In this document: positions 8,813-17,635 of the stretch, one piece after another
Layout of the letters: every line of letters starts with the position of its first letter
Numbering within the stretch: position 1 is the first letter of the stretch
NCBI GenBank assembly: GCA_024228575.1
Contig: JAAETH010000542.1
Span: 1-64,000 of the forward strand
Source of the DNA: Actinomycetes bacterium
GTDB taxonomy: Bacteria; Actinomycetota; Acidimicrobiia; Acidimicrobiales; Poriferisodalaceae
DNA length: 64,000 nucleotides
Direction of reading: 5' to 3'
Position numbers and translations under genes: made by a program
The notes under the pieces: model-generated
Databases searched by the model: none
The model's input: only the letters and a program-made list of their open reading frames with translations
What the model was told of the DNA's origin: nothing

Positions 8813-9625
8813 TCACAGTTGACAGTTGACGGCCGCGGTGGCGACGACGAGGTCGGCGTACAGGGCCTGCCCGTTCGGAGACAAGTGGTATCCGTCCGAC
8901 AGGTGAAGGTCGGGGGATCCGGCCAGATCGGACCATCGGGCGACGGCGAAGCCGTGGCGCCTCGCTGCGGTGTCTATGGCCTCGTTGACGGTCGTCAACC
9001 CGTCGCGGAACTCCTGGGCGTTGACCCACACGACACAACCTGCGGTCTCGACGCGACCAAGGGCCTTGTCGATTCGGTCCCCGTAGTCGGTGGGGCCGTC
9101 CCAATCGTTTGTTCCCAATCCGATCACGACGAGGTCGGGTTCGCCCCGCCCGGCTTCGGTCAGTGCGGTCATCGAACCATTGAGTGCTCGGCCGGACTCG
9201 GCGTCGACGTGGAGACGCACGTTGAAGGACTCGGATAGTTCGTCTGCGGCAGACAGTGCCAGAGAATCGCCGACGATGCGGATGTCGTTGCCGCTGAAGT
9301 CCGTGACCGGTCCGGCGTCGGTAGCGGTTGTCCCCGGTTGAGCACGGTGTTCGACGACGGTTTCGATCTCGATGTCGATGTCGGAGGTCAGTGTTGCTCC
9401 GGTTGGCACGTCGAGCACGACGCTGTCGGTGGCGGGTTCGCCAGGTGTGGCACCGATTGTTGCTGCTGGGTCTATGGTGAGGATCGTCGCCCAAACCGCC
9501 GCAACCACCACAGATGTTGCGGCCAGGGCGGTCGCCGCGATGGTGCGACCCGAGTCGCGATCCATCGGCTTGTTTCGATCCGCCGGACTGTGCCGGTCGG
9601 TCGCCTCGCTGGTCTGTTCGGTCAT
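8813..9625 (-). CDS. Membrane-anchored SGNH/GDSL hydrolase
   Basis: 270 residues. A cytoplasmic N-terminal stretch of about 28 residues is followed by one transmembrane helix (TIAATALAATSVVVAAVWAT), a Pro/Thr/Ala linker, and an extracytoplasmic SGNH domain. Block I is IVGDSLALS (nucleophile Ser), block III is GLGTNDW, and block V is DGYHLSPNG with the catalytic Asp and His. Such enzymes are esterases or acetyltransferase partners acting on cell-envelope polymers; the actual substrate is unknown. It is divergent from the phosphatase-like gene across 70 bases. Confidence 0.86.
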   Translation of the reverse strand: MTEQTSEATDRHSPADRNKPMDRDSGRTIAATALAATSVVVAAVWATILTIDPAATIGATPGEPATDSVVLDVPTGATLTSDIDIEIETVVEHRAQPGTTATDAGPVTDFSGNDIRIVGDSLALSAADELSESFNVRLHVDAESGRALNGSMTALTEAGRGEPDLVVIGLGTNDWDGPTDYGDRIDKALGRVETAGCVVWVNAQEFRDGLTTVNEAIDTAARRHGFAVARWSDLAGSPDLHLSDGYHLSPNGQALYADLVVATAAVNCQL

Positions 9626-9695
9626 CTGTTCCGGTGTGGCTCGTCCACCTGGCGGTCCTCGGCGCAGTTGCCGAGGGTACTGTCATTGTGTGGAC

Positions 9696-10457
9696 ATGCA
9701 GAGCGCGCTCGAAATCGCCGTCGACATCTCACACGCGGCGGGCGACGTCACCCTGGACTACTGGCGCAGATCCGACCTGATCGTCGAGGGCAAACACGAC
9801 GGCAGCGAGGTGACAGCGGCCGATCGTGGGGCTGAGGCGGTCGCTCGACAGATGATCTCCGAGCGCTTTCCAAACGATGCGGTCCTCGGCGAGGAACATG
9901 GGTTTCAGCCGGGTTCGAGCGACCGCAAATGGTTCATCGATCCCATCGACGGGACATTCGGGTTCGTCAGGGGTGTCCCCCTCTACGCAACCCTTCTGGC
10001 GATGGTCGACGCCGAAGGGCCTGCGGTCGGCGTCATCCATCTTCCTGCGCTGAACAGGACGGTCTTTGCAGCCCGCGGTCTGGGGTGTTTCGACAACGAA
10101 ACACGGGCGAGGGTGAACTCGGTCGACACCTTGACCGGTGCGCTCGTCTGTGCGTCGGACTGGAACGCTGCGAGTTCCGACCAGCTGCTCGCTGTCCACG
10201 GAACCGGTGCCCGCATGCGCACATGGGGCGACGCCTACGGCTACGCGATGGTTGCAGCGGGCGAGGCCGAGGCGATGATCGATCCGATCTGCTCGGCCTG
10301 GGATCTGGCGCCGATGCCCGTCATCTTGTCCGAGGCCGGGGGCAGTTTCACAGATCTCGAAGCAAAACCCGCCTACGATTCGGGGAACGGCGTTGCCTCC
10401 AACGGCAGGATCCACGCCGAATTGCTCTTGGTGCTGAACAGTGGCGCCGGCGAGTGA
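9696..10457 (+). CDS. Inositol monophosphatase-family phosphatase (possibly histidinol-phosphatase)
   Basis: 253 residues from ATG 9696; a GTG at 9690 is an equally possible start. The Mg2+-dependent phosphatase signatures are complete: EEHG (metal Glu), WFIDPIDGTFGFVRG (Asp-Pro-Ile-Asp-Gly-Thr), and SAWDLAPMPVILSEAGG (third metal Asp). The family includes inositol-1-phosphatase, HisN-type histidinol phosphatase and fructose-1,6-bisphosphatase; the DPIDGT-GF version resembles HisN. The AI-2E transporter gene starts nine bases after this stop, so the two are probably cotranscribed. Confidence 0.87.
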   Translation: MQSALEIAVDISHAAGDVTLDYWRRSDLIVEGKHDGSEVTAADRGAEAVARQMISERFPNDAVLGEEHGFQPGSSDRKWFIDPIDGTFGFVRGVPLYATLLAMVDAEGPAVGVIHLPALNRTVFAARGLGCFDNETRARVNSVDTLTGALVCASDWNAASSDQLLAVHGTGARMRTWGDAYGYAMVAAGEAEAMIDPICSAWDLAPMPVILSEAGGSFTDLEAKPAYDSGNGVASNGRIHAELLLVLNSGAGE

Positions 10458-10466
10458 GGGGGCTCC

Positions 10467-11666
10467 GTGAACGTCGACACATCTAGGGGCGGCGACTGGG
10501 ACAACCGATCGTCGTCGATGCCGCCGTGGCTCCCGCGGGCAATAGCCATGGCGGCGGTCGCCCTGGCCGTCGTCTATTCGGCGGCGTGGTTGGTGCAGAG
10601 ACTGAAGGGTCTGCTGATCCTGCTGCTCATGTCGTTGTTCTTCTCGTTCGCCCTCGAGCCGGCGGTCAACTGGTTGCACCGCCGCGGCATGAGGCGGGGG
10701 ATGGCGACGCTGCTCGTGTTTCTCGTCGTCACGATCGGCGCTTCGGCGTTCCTCGTGGCGATGGGATCGGTCCTGGCCGACCAGATCACGATCCTGGTCG
10801 ACGAGGCACCCGACTACATCACCGAGAGCCAGGAATGGCTGTCCGAGCGAGGGATCGACGTGAACGTCGACGACCTGCTCGACGAGTTCCAAGCCGGTGG
10901 TGCGGCTGCCTCGTTCGCTCAAGATGTTGCGGGCAACCTGGTCGACTTCGGCACCCGCCTGGTGTCGGTCCTGTTCCAGATGTTGACGGTGGCACTGTTC
11001 ACCTTCTATTTCACGGCGGACGGCCCCCGCCTACGCAGGGCGATCTGCTCGATATTGCCCCCGCGTCGTCAGCGTGAAGTGCTCCAGGTCTGGGACCTGG
11101 CCGTGTCGAAAACCGGTGGGTACATCTACAGCAGGGTGGTTCTGGCAACCCTGTCGTTCGTGTTCCACTGGATCGTGTTTGCTGTCATAGGTGTGCCTTC
11201 ACCGGTTGCTCTGGCCATGTGGGTGGCGATCGTGTCGCAGTTTGTGCCCGTCATCGGCACCTACATAGCCGGTGTGCTGCCTCTCTTGTTGGCGCTGCTC
11301 GAGGAACCGACCTCGGCGATATGGGTGCTGGTCGCCATCGTGTTGTACCAGCAGATCGAGAACTATCTGTTCGCCCCTCCGATCACCGCCTCGACAATGG
11401 AGATGCACCCTGCGGTCGCGTTCGGAGCCGTCGTTGCGGGCACGAACATCCTCGGCAGCGTCGGAGCTCTTCTGGCCATCCCAGCGGCGGCGGTCATCCA
11501 GGCCTTCGCTGCGAGTTATGTGCAGCGCCACGACCTGATCGAGGACGGCTTGTTGACCGACGATGGCATGGCACATTCGACTCTCGCCCCGGACAGAACC
11601 GGTGAGATCCCAATCATCGACATCAGCCAACCCAAACGGCAAGGTCCCGATCCGGGAGGATCATGA
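10467..11666 (+). CDS. AI-2E family transporter
   Basis: 399 residues from GTG. Multi-pass membrane protein with seven to eight helices: LAVVYSAAWLV near the start, a large extracytoplasmic segment with TESQEWLSERG, and the conserved C-terminal block PVIGTYIAGVLPLLLAL followed by YQQIENYLFAPPITASTMEMHP. This is the AI-2E/PerM family of exporters and sodium antiporters. Stop overlaps the next gene's ATG (ATGA), so the short-chain dehydrogenase is translationally coupled. Substrate unknown. Confidence 0.9.
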   Translation: MNVDTSRGGDWDNRSSSMPPWLPRAIAMAAVALAVVYSAAWLVQRLKGLLILLLMSLFFSFALEPAVNWLHRRGMRRGMATLLVFLVVTIGASAFLVAMGSVLADQITILVDEAPDYITESQEWLSERGIDVNVDDLLDEFQAGGAAASFAQDVAGNLVDFGTRLVSVLFQMLTVALFTFYFTADGPRLRRAICSILPPRRQREVLQVWDLAVSKTGGYIYSRVVLATLSFVFHWIVFAVIGVPSPVALAMWVAIVSQFVPVIGTYIAGVLPLLLALLEEPTSAIWVLVAIVLYQQIENYLFAPPITASTMEMHPAVAFGAVVAGTNILGSVGALLAIPAAAVIQAFAASYVQRHDLIEDGLLTDDGMAHSTLAPDRTGEIPIIDISQPKRQGPDPGGS

Positions 11667-12451
11667 GCTCTCAATTCGAAGAGATCCGGCACGATCGCGA
11701 GCTGACGGGGCGTGTGGCCATCGTGACCGGAGCGGCCAGCGGCATCGGTCGCTCGACGTGCCTGGTTCTGGCTGCCCTCGGAGCCAGGGTCGCAGCATGG
11801 GACCTCGACGCCGAAGCGGTGGCCGAGACGGCCGGCCGCATCGTCGACGCCGGGGGAGAGGCGATATCGGCGTGTGTCGACGTCAGCGATGAGGGTGCCG
11901 TCGCCGAAGCCGTCGAGGTTGCACGGTCTCGATTTGGCCCCATCGACATCCTGATCAACAATGCGGGCGTCTCGATCGGTGGTCCCATCGGTTCCGACCA
12001 GTTCGCGTCGTCCTGGGAACGATCCCTGGCTGTGAATCTCACGGCGCACACAAACACGGTCAGGGCTTGCCTCGACGACTTGAAGCGCAACGGTGATGGT
12101 CGCATCGTCAACATCGCCAGCACCGAAGGGTTGGGCGCCACCGAGGGCATCCCCGCCTACACCGCCTCCAAACACGGGGTCATCGGGCTGACCAAGTCCC
12201 TTGCCGTCGAACTTGGCCGCTTCGGTGTGACGGCCAACGTTGTGTGCCCCGGTCCGATCGATACTGCGATGACGGCAGCGATTCCCAACGAAGCCAAGGT
12301 TGTGTTCGCGAAGAGGCGGGTTCCGCTGCGGCGATACGGGCAGCCGATCGAGCTGGCCCAGGCGATAGCCAGCCTCGTCATGCCAGCGTCGTCGTACATC
12401 AACGGTGCGGTCCTGCGTGTCGACGGTGGCATGCTCGTGCGCAACGCGTGA
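11663..12451 (+). CDS. Short-chain dehydrogenase/reductase
   Basis: 262 residues; ATG overlaps the stop of the upstream transporter gene. Classical SDR fold: TGAASGIGR (NAD(P)-binding), ACVDVSDEG, NNAG, catalytic Ser in NIASTEG, YTASKHG (Tyr-x-x-x-Lys), VCPGPIDT, and a C-terminal SYINGAVLRVDGGML. Catalyses an NAD(P)-dependent keto/hydroxyl oxidoreduction; the Asp after the first beta strand (AWDLD) suggests preference for NAD(H). Substrate unknown. Confidence 0.92.
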   Translation: MSSQFEEIRHDRELTGRVAIVTGAASGIGRSTCLVLAALGARVAAWDLDAEAVAETAGRIVDAGGEAISACVDVSDEGAVAEAVEVARSRFGPIDILINNAGVSIGGPIGSDQFASSWERSLAVNLTAHTNTVRACLDDLKRNGDGRIVNIASTEGLGATEGIPAYTASKHGVIGLTKSLAVELGRFGVTANVVCPGPIDTAMTAAIPNEAKVVFAKRRVPLRRYGQPIELAQAIASLVMPASSYINGAVLRVDGGMLVRNA

Positions 12452-12496
12452 GTGTCCGCACGCGGAAAGCGGCCGATCTCGCCTACCCTTGGCGAG

Positions 12497-13600
12497 ATGC
12501 ACGCTGAAATCGAACGTCACACCAGCTCCGGGCGTCCTCGGATCCTTCGCCTGATCGTTGCCGTATTCGCCACGCTCTTGTTCGTGTCGGCTTGTGGTGG
12601 TGGCGACGATGACGAAAGCTCCGACTCGGCCGACACCGAGGTCTCCGATGGTTCGGATTCCTCGGACGGGGGTTCCGACGACTCGGACGACAGCACCTCC
12701 GACGACGAGGACGACAGCACCTCCGACGACGAGGACTTCACCGGTGCCGATTCGGGCGACTGGTGCGACTGGGCCCGTCAGTTCGGCGAGCAGGAAGACG
12801 CGATCGACGACGAGAACCTCGGCATGAGCGAGGGTTTCGAGCGCATGTTCAACGATCTGCTTCCCCAGTTGCAGAGTGCCGCAGACAAGGCTCCGTCAGA
12901 GATCGACGACGATGTCGACACCGTCATCGAAGGCTTCTTGTTGCTCCGCGACAAGCTCGAATCGGTCGACTACAACCTGTTCGAACTTTCCGAAGAGGAC
13001 ATGGCGATCCTCGACAGACCAGAGTTCGTCGACGCGAACGACCGCGTCGACGAGTACAACAAGACGGTCTGTGGAATCGACGAACCAGACTCCATGGACT
13101 CCGGTTCGTCGGCGGGTATGTCCGAAGCCGATGTCGAGGCCCTGCTCGGTTCCTCAAATCGCGACGTCTATCTCGTTCCGCTGATCGCAATGGGTCTCAC
13201 CGAGGACGAAGCGGAATGTGTCGCTAGGTCGATGCTCCTTTCCAGCGATGCTGCAACGCCGGGATCGCCCGGCTTCGCTGCCTCGCTCGAGTCCTGCGGT
13301 CTGAGCCTCGACGACCTCGCGGATTTGGAGGGGGACGCCAGCTTGGGCGGCCTGCCGCCCGATGCCGAACTCGCAACACTGATGGCGGCTCTGCCGGTGC
13401 TCGCCGGCGACCCCGCACTGGCCGCGTATGTGGTCCAGGCGCTGGTCGAGGGTGGTATCGCTCAGGCCTCGGCCGACTGTATTGGTGAGGTGCTCTCCTC
13501 GCCCGATGCAGCCCAGACACTGTCCGATGAGGCCTCGGTCTTGGCTGCTCTCGACGATTGCGATGTGACCATCGAGCAGCTGATGGCGTTCGCCGGCTGA
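12497..13600 (+). CDS. Acidic secreted lipoprotein
   Basis: 367 residues from ATG 12497. A lipobox FVSAC places the lipidated Cys at about residue 32. A highly acidic Ser/Asp stretch follows, containing the tandem unit DDSTSDDE twice. Later segments show two spaced Cys-x-acidic helices (EAECVARSML, DCIGEVLSS) and a regular pattern of about 60-residue helical units with conserved Cys (SLESCGLSLDDL, LDDCDVTIEQL). This could be a small alpha-helical repeat domain. I do not recognise the family. Acts at the outer face of the membrane. Adjacent genes give no functional clue. Confidence 0.7.
   Translation: MHAEIERHTSSGRPRILRLIVAVFATLLFVSACGGGDDDESSDSADTEVSDGSDSSDGGSDDSDDSTSDDEDDSTSDDEDFTGADSGDWCDWARQFGEQEDAIDDENLGMSEGFERMFNDLLPQLQSAADKAPSEIDDDVDTVIEGFLLLRDKLESVDYNLFELSEEDMAILDRPEFVDANDRVDEYNKTVCGIDEPDSMDSGSSAGMSEADVEALLGSSNRDVYLVPLIAMGLTEDEAECVARSMLLSSDAATPGSPGFAASLESCGLSLDDLADLEGDASLGGLPPDAELATLMAALPVLAGDPALAAYVVQALVEGGIAQASADCIGEVLSSPDAAQTLSDEASVLAALDDCDVTIEQLMAFAG
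12686..12733 (+). repeat. Perfect 24-bp tandem duplication in lipoprotein gene
   Basis: A 24-bp unit at 12686-12709 is repeated exactly at 12710-12733. It stays in frame and encodes DDSTSDDE twice in the acidic linker. Exact identity at all wobble positions suggests a recent duplication, probably by slipped-strand replication. Confidence 0.9.
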
Positions 13601-13802
13601 TCCTGCGCCCGGCTCGTTTCACCACGTCGGCGATCTTCTCTGCATCGACGAACGACAAGAAGGCGATGCCGAGTATCTGGCAGGGGAGAAGAGTCGCCAT
13701 GAGGACCAGCACCATCGTGTGAAACAGCCACGTTGTGGCGGCCCAAACGAAACGAACCCTGCGCAAGCCGAGCCACACCACACCACACCAGGGGGCACGA
13801 TC
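13601..13802. other. Intergenic region with possible remnant of a minus-strand membrane gene
   Basis: About 200 bases without a plus-strand gene. Read on the minus strand, from 13745 to 13601, the frame encodes a hydrophobic helix followed by a charged tail (LFHTMVLVLMATLLP then ILGIAFLSFVDAEKIADV and RAGRRISR). That looks protein-like, but its frame then runs open into the antisense of the upstream gene with no stop until 13224. Either a short fragment of a lost gene or chance; no promoter or ribosome site is obvious. Confidence 0.25.
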
Positions 13803-15128
13803 ATGAGCGAGTTGACCGATCGGTTGTGGGAGCAGTTCGGCTCGTTGAGCCTCGAGGAACTGCCCGCCGATGTGGTGACCGTCGCTCGCCATTGTGTACT
13901 CGACTGGTTCGGGTGTGCAACGGCGGGTAGTCGCGAACCTCTGGCGTCAATCCTGCGCGACGAATTTGTCTCCGAGAGTGGGCCATGTTCGATCGTCGGC
14001 TCACCCCTGCGCGCCGATCCCTACAGGGCCGCTCTCGTCAACGGTGTGGCCGGCCACGCCCTCGACTTCGACGACACCAACATGATCATGGGTGGCCATG
14101 CGACCGTACCGCTGCTGCCGGCCGTTCTTGCTCTCGCGGAGGAGGGCGGTCGCTGCGGCGCCGACGTCATCGTGGCCTACGTCGTGGGCATGGAGGTGCA
14201 GTCGCGAGTCGGCACATCGATCGGTGGCGAGCACTACGCCAGCGGTTGGCACACAACGTCGACGATCGGGGTTTTTGGGGCAGCAGCTGCTGCGGGCTGG
14301 TTGCTGGGGCTCGACAGCGAGCGGTTCGGGGCAGCGATGGGTATCGCCGCCAGCAACGCGGCCGGGGTCAAGGCCAATTTCGGCACCATGACAAAACCCC
14401 TGCACCCAGGGCAGGCGGCAGAACGAGGTCTGATGGCGGCGAGGTTGGCGTCGCGGGGTTTCACGGCCAACAGTGGTGCCGTCGATGGGAATCAGGGCTT
14501 CGCCCAAGCCGCCGGCAGCGGAACACTCGACCGCGCCCGGATCGACTCCCTGGAAGGCGGTTGGGCCACTCCAAAGACCCTGTTCAAGTTCCATGCCGCC
14601 TGCCACCTGACCCACGCGGGCATCGAGGCAACAACGTCGCTGCTGGCCGCGGGCATCGACCTCGCCGAGATCGAAGGCATCAAGGTGATCGTCAACCCCG
14701 CGACTCTTGATGTTTGTGGCATTGCCGACCCGAGGACTGGTCTGGAGGCAAAGTTCAGCCTGCGGGGAACCCAAGCGCTGTTGGTCCACGGCGTCGACAC
14801 CGCCGGCGTTGCCGGTTTCGAAGATGGTCCGATCAACCGTCCCGATATTCAGACGTTCATCGATCGTGTCGTGGTCGAGACCGACGATGCTCTGACGAAC
14901 ATGCAGACCAGGGTCGAGGTGTCGACCGCGTCTGGCCTGCATCTTGGAGCGAGCGACGTCGGGCGACCCAACACCGATCTGGTGGCCCAGGGCATCAGGC
15001 TTCGATCGAAGTTCGAAGCACTCGTCGGTCCGGTGCTGGGTGTCGAGGCCGCAAGGTCCTTGGGGGACGCTTTTTCGCGACTGGACGAATTGGCCTCGGT
15101 CGACGAGGTGTTTGCACTCAGCCGATAA
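13803..15128 (+). CDS. MmgE/PrpD-family protein (2-methylcitrate dehydratase-like)
   Basis: 441 residues from ATG 13803. The family signatures are visible: CVLDWFGCATAGS near the N-terminus, ALVNGVAGHALDFDDTN (the conserved H-A-x-D-F-D-D segment), VVGMEVQSRVG, GWHTTSTIGVFGAAAAAG, and LHPGQAAERGLMAA. The length and order match family members such as PrpD and cis-aconitate decarboxylase. Those dehydrate or decarboxylate tricarboxylic acids. The upstream gap holds no obvious promoter. No other propionate-cycle genes adjoin, so the substrate is open. Confidence 0.85.
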   Translation: MSELTDRLWEQFGSLSLEELPADVVTVARHCVLDWFGCATAGSREPLASILRDEFVSESGPCSIVGSPLRADPYRAALVNGVAGHALDFDDTNMIMGGHATVPLLPAVLALAEEGGRCGADVIVAYVVGMEVQSRVGTSIGGEHYASGWHTTSTIGVFGAAAAAGWLLGLDSERFGAAMGIAASNAAGVKANFGTMTKPLHPGQAAERGLMAARLASRGFTANSGAVDGNQGFAQAAGSGTLDRARIDSLEGGWATPKTLFKFHAACHLTHAGIEATTSLLAAGIDLAEIEGIKVIVNPATLDVCGIADPRTGLEAKFSLRGTQALLVHGVDTAGVAGFEDGPINRPDIQTFIDRVVVETDDALTNMQTRVEVSTASGLHLGASDVGRPNTDLVAQGIRLRSKFEALVGPVLGVEAARSLGDAFSRLDELASVDEVFALSR

Positions 15129-15139
15129 CGTCGGCAGCC

Positions 15140-16348
15140 ATGTCGGGTCTCGACCGCGATCGCGAGGGTGCACCAACACGAAGAAGGGTTCTCGCCCATG
15201 TCGCAGCCTGGGTTCTCGGTGTTGCAGTGTTTCGTGTTGGCCTCATCGCCCCCCAGAGTTGCCCCGGCGTCACCGTCGACGAGCTGGACCACACGATCGA
15301 ACAGACCGTTGGCTGGGCGACCACCAATCTGTTGAGCAACGGCGAGTTCTTGTATCGCTACGACCGCAGTAGCAACACCGATCTCGGCGGATACAACCCG
15401 ACCAGGCACGCGGCGATGACCAACGCCCTCTACCAGGTTGCGGCCGCCGGCGATCTGCGCTGGATTCGCGAGACCGATCGCACTCTCGACTACATGCTTC
15501 GCAACCTGGTGACCACAAGCGACGTGGTCGACGCAGAGGCGGTCGCCTTTGCCGTAGGTGGTGCCAGGCCGAGGATCGGGGCATCGGCGCTGCTGGTGGC
15601 GGCCATGGCGCACCGCCGCACCGCAACCGGCGAGACCACCCACGACGCCCAGATGCGTCTCCTCGGCCAGTTCCTCGTCGGACAGATCGAGTCGAACGGC
15701 GCAGTCGCCGCCGAGTGGGATCCCGGCTCGCGCGAGCCGGTCTGGGGCGAGTACGGCATCTTCGCCACGGGTGAGGTCGCGTGGGCGCTCGCGCTGTTGG
15801 ACGAGACGTTTCCCGGTGAGGGTTGGGCCGGCCATGGGATCACCATCGTCGAGTATGTGATCCACGACCGCCGTGCTCACGAGGGGCTGACCTTGCGAGC
15901 GCCCGATCATTGGGTCTCCTATGCAACAGCGGAGCTGGGCGACAAGTGGGAGCCGACACCGGACGAGAGCGAATACCTCAGGCGTCTGGCGGGCGACTTC
16001 GCTGTGATGATCCGAGTCGAGTCGCAGAGATCGGGAGCCGGTATTCAGAAGTTCCTGCGATTCGGTCAGGCGCTCGGAGCGGGCGTCGGTGCCCTCGGAG
16101 AAGGTCTTGCCGGTCTGTCGCGCACCCCGTCGATCGGTGACGAGCGGGACGAGCTCGAGAAACACCTCGTGTGCACGGCCGGGGTCCTCGTCGATCGTCA
16201 GGTCGACGAATCCGATGTTGTCTCGGACCCAACGAAGGAGGTCGGCGCCTGGTTCAAGGACGACATCACCCAGGTCGACGATCAGCAACACACATTGTCG
16301 ACCCTGCTGTTCGCACGCGAGGTCCTGACCCGAGAGACACGGCCGTGA
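15140..16348 (+). CDS. Conserved membrane-anchored protein, helical toroid-like, function unknown
   Basis: 402 residues from ATG 15140, just 11 bases after the PrpD-like stop. An Arg-rich N-terminus (TRRRVLAHVAAWVLGVAVFRVGLI) looks like one membrane helix or a signal anchor. The rest is alpha-helical with repeated aromatic/acidic motifs (FLYRYDRSS, NPTRHAAMTNALYQVAAAG, WGEYGIFATGEVAWALALLDE), similar to six-hairpin glycosidase or AGE-type toroids. Catalytic residues cannot be assigned. Its stop overlaps the GTG of the MarC-like gene, so the three genes from 15140 to 17591 form a coupled operon. Confidence 0.65.
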   Translation: MSGLDRDREGAPTRRRVLAHVAAWVLGVAVFRVGLIAPQSCPGVTVDELDHTIEQTVGWATTNLLSNGEFLYRYDRSSNTDLGGYNPTRHAAMTNALYQVAAAGDLRWIRETDRTLDYMLRNLVTTSDVVDAEAVAFAVGGARPRIGASALLVAAMAHRRTATGETTHDAQMRLLGQFLVGQIESNGAVAAEWDPGSREPVWGEYGIFATGEVAWALALLDETFPGEGWAGHGITIVEYVIHDRRAHEGLTLRAPDHWVSYATAELGDKWEPTPDESEYLRRLAGDFAVMIRVESQRSGAGIQKFLRFGQALGAGVGALGEGLAGLSRTPSIGDERDELEKHLVCTAGVLVDRQVDESDVVSDPTKEVGAWFKDDITQVDDQQHTLSTLLFAREVLTRETRP

Positions 16349-16887
16349 CACTCAGAGCGTTCCTTCTTGTCACCGTCGCCGTCGGTTGGTGGCGTCTGCC
16401 CGCCGCCTTCGGGCACGGCACCGGACCCGGCAGGCGCAATATCGCCATCCAGTCGGCCATCGTTGCCGCCATAGCAGTGTGTATGGCCTGGGTTTCGGGA
16501 CCAATTCTCGACGGGCTGGCCGTGGACACCGAAACCTTTCGTATCGCCACCGGTCTCACGATCACCGCCCTGGGAATGGCGCGTGTTCTCGGGTGGGGGA
16601 GTCGGCCAGAACCAGTCGATGTCGACGCGGGTGTAGCAGGGTCGTTGTGGCCAGTCGCCTACCCTGTGCTGCTCGGACCAAGCACGGTTCTGGCTGCCGT
16701 GTCGGTCGGCAGCGACCACGGCGTGTTCCTGGTGTTGATCGCCGTCGCGTCGGCGGCGTTGTTTGCCGTCGTCTTCTCATTCCTCAACGGCGGTGGGCGC
16801 TGGTCCGGTTCTCTGGTGCGGCTGGGTGGTGTGGTGCTGATCCTGCTGGCCGTGGCGCTCGTCTTCGACGGACTGCGAGACGTCTGA
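16345..16887 (+). CDS. MarC-like integral membrane protein
   Basis: 180 residues from GTG overlapping the previous stop. Five to six hydrophobic helices. The pattern FRIATGLTITALGMARVL followed by PVAYPVLLGPSTVLA parallels the MarC (NAAT-type) family, where a G-P-G/S motif follows a short linker. MarC members are inner-membrane proteins of uncertain transport function. The helices are fewer and the protein shorter than the usual 200-220 residues. The next gene starts within this stop (TGATG). Confidence 0.6.
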   Translation: MTLRAFLLVTVAVGWWRLPAAFGHGTGPGRRNIAIQSAIVAAIAVCMAWVSGPILDGLAVDTETFRIATGLTITALGMARVLGWGSRPEPVDVDAGVAGSLWPVAYPVLLGPSTVLAAVSVGSDHGVFLVLIAVASAALFAVVFSFLNGGGRWSGSLVRLGGVVLILLAVALVFDGLRDV

Positions 16888-17591
16888 TGCCAGACGTTGG
16901 CGAGACCTGGTTGGTGGAGAAGGGCATCAGCTTGGTAGCGACCTTTCCCCTCTGCGAACTGCCCGAACCGCTCGGCAACTCCCTTCACAGAGAAGGTGTC
17001 GAGTTCGACGGCTATCGCAGTGCCGTGTTGTTGGGAAACGCCGGGACAAACCTCTGGCCGGCGATCGAGAAATCGGGTATCTCCGGGCAAGACCCCATCG
17101 ACGATCACAGCAGGGCGGTTGCGTTCGAGTACGCGGACCGATGGCTCGGTGACGCCGATCCTCTGCTTCTGTACCCGACGGACAGATACCGGCCACAACT
17201 CCAGTTGTGGAGCCAAGCGGCACGGTGGTACCACCGCTCGCCGCTCGGCATGGGTATCCACCCCGAGTTCGGTCTGTGGCAAGCCTGCCGAGCCCTGCTT
17301 CTCGTCGATGTCGATCTGCCCCTGCGGCGTGAACCGCCGAGTGTCCCGCCATGTGTCGACTGTGTTTCACCGTGTGTCGGCGCCTGCCCGGCCGGTGTCT
17401 TGTCGGTAGGTGATTGGCCCGACATGTTCGGGTGCCTGCGGTACCGGGTCGCCGATATCAGCAGGTGCGCAGACCGATGTGTGGCACGTCTGGCATGTCC
17501 GGTGGCGGCGGAGCACCGGTACCCGCTGGCCCAGATCCAGCATCACTATCGAGACCCGCAGGACACCCTCAATCGCCACTTCCCCGGGTAG
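16887..17591 (+). CDS. 4Fe-4S double-cluster ferredoxin-like protein
   Basis: 234 residues. The N-terminal two-thirds lack cysteines (LYPTDRYRPQLQLWSQAARW, GIHPEFGLWQACRALLL). The C-terminal third has eight cysteines at about 156, 159, 163, 167, 183, 194, 198 and 204, in a CxxCxxxCxxxCP pattern then later CxxxCxxxxxCP. This is a double-cluster layout like that of epoxyqueuosine reductase (QueG), but shorter and with no cobalamin-binding N-terminal domain, and it closely resembles a family of uncharacterised bacterial Fe-S proteins. Probably an electron carrier or reductase. Operon partners are a MarC-like protein and a toroid-like protein. Confidence 0.7.
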   Translation: MPDVGETWLVEKGISLVATFPLCELPEPLGNSLHREGVEFDGYRSAVLLGNAGTNLWPAIEKSGISGQDPIDDHSRAVAFEYADRWLGDADPLLLYPTDRYRPQLQLWSQAARWYHRSPLGMGIHPEFGLWQACRALLLVDVDLPLRREPPSVPPCVDCVSPCVGACPAGVLSVGDWPDMFGCLRYRVADISRCADRCVARLACPVAAEHRYPLAQIQHHYRDPQDTLNRHFPG

Positions 17592-17635
17592 CGCTGTCCT
17601 GTAACCGGCACCACATCGGCGATCGGTCGACCGGA

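Noticed and set aside
17592-17635. Palindrome CGGTCGACCG between convergent genes as a terminator
   Set aside because: Too short for a stable stem and not followed by T-runs.
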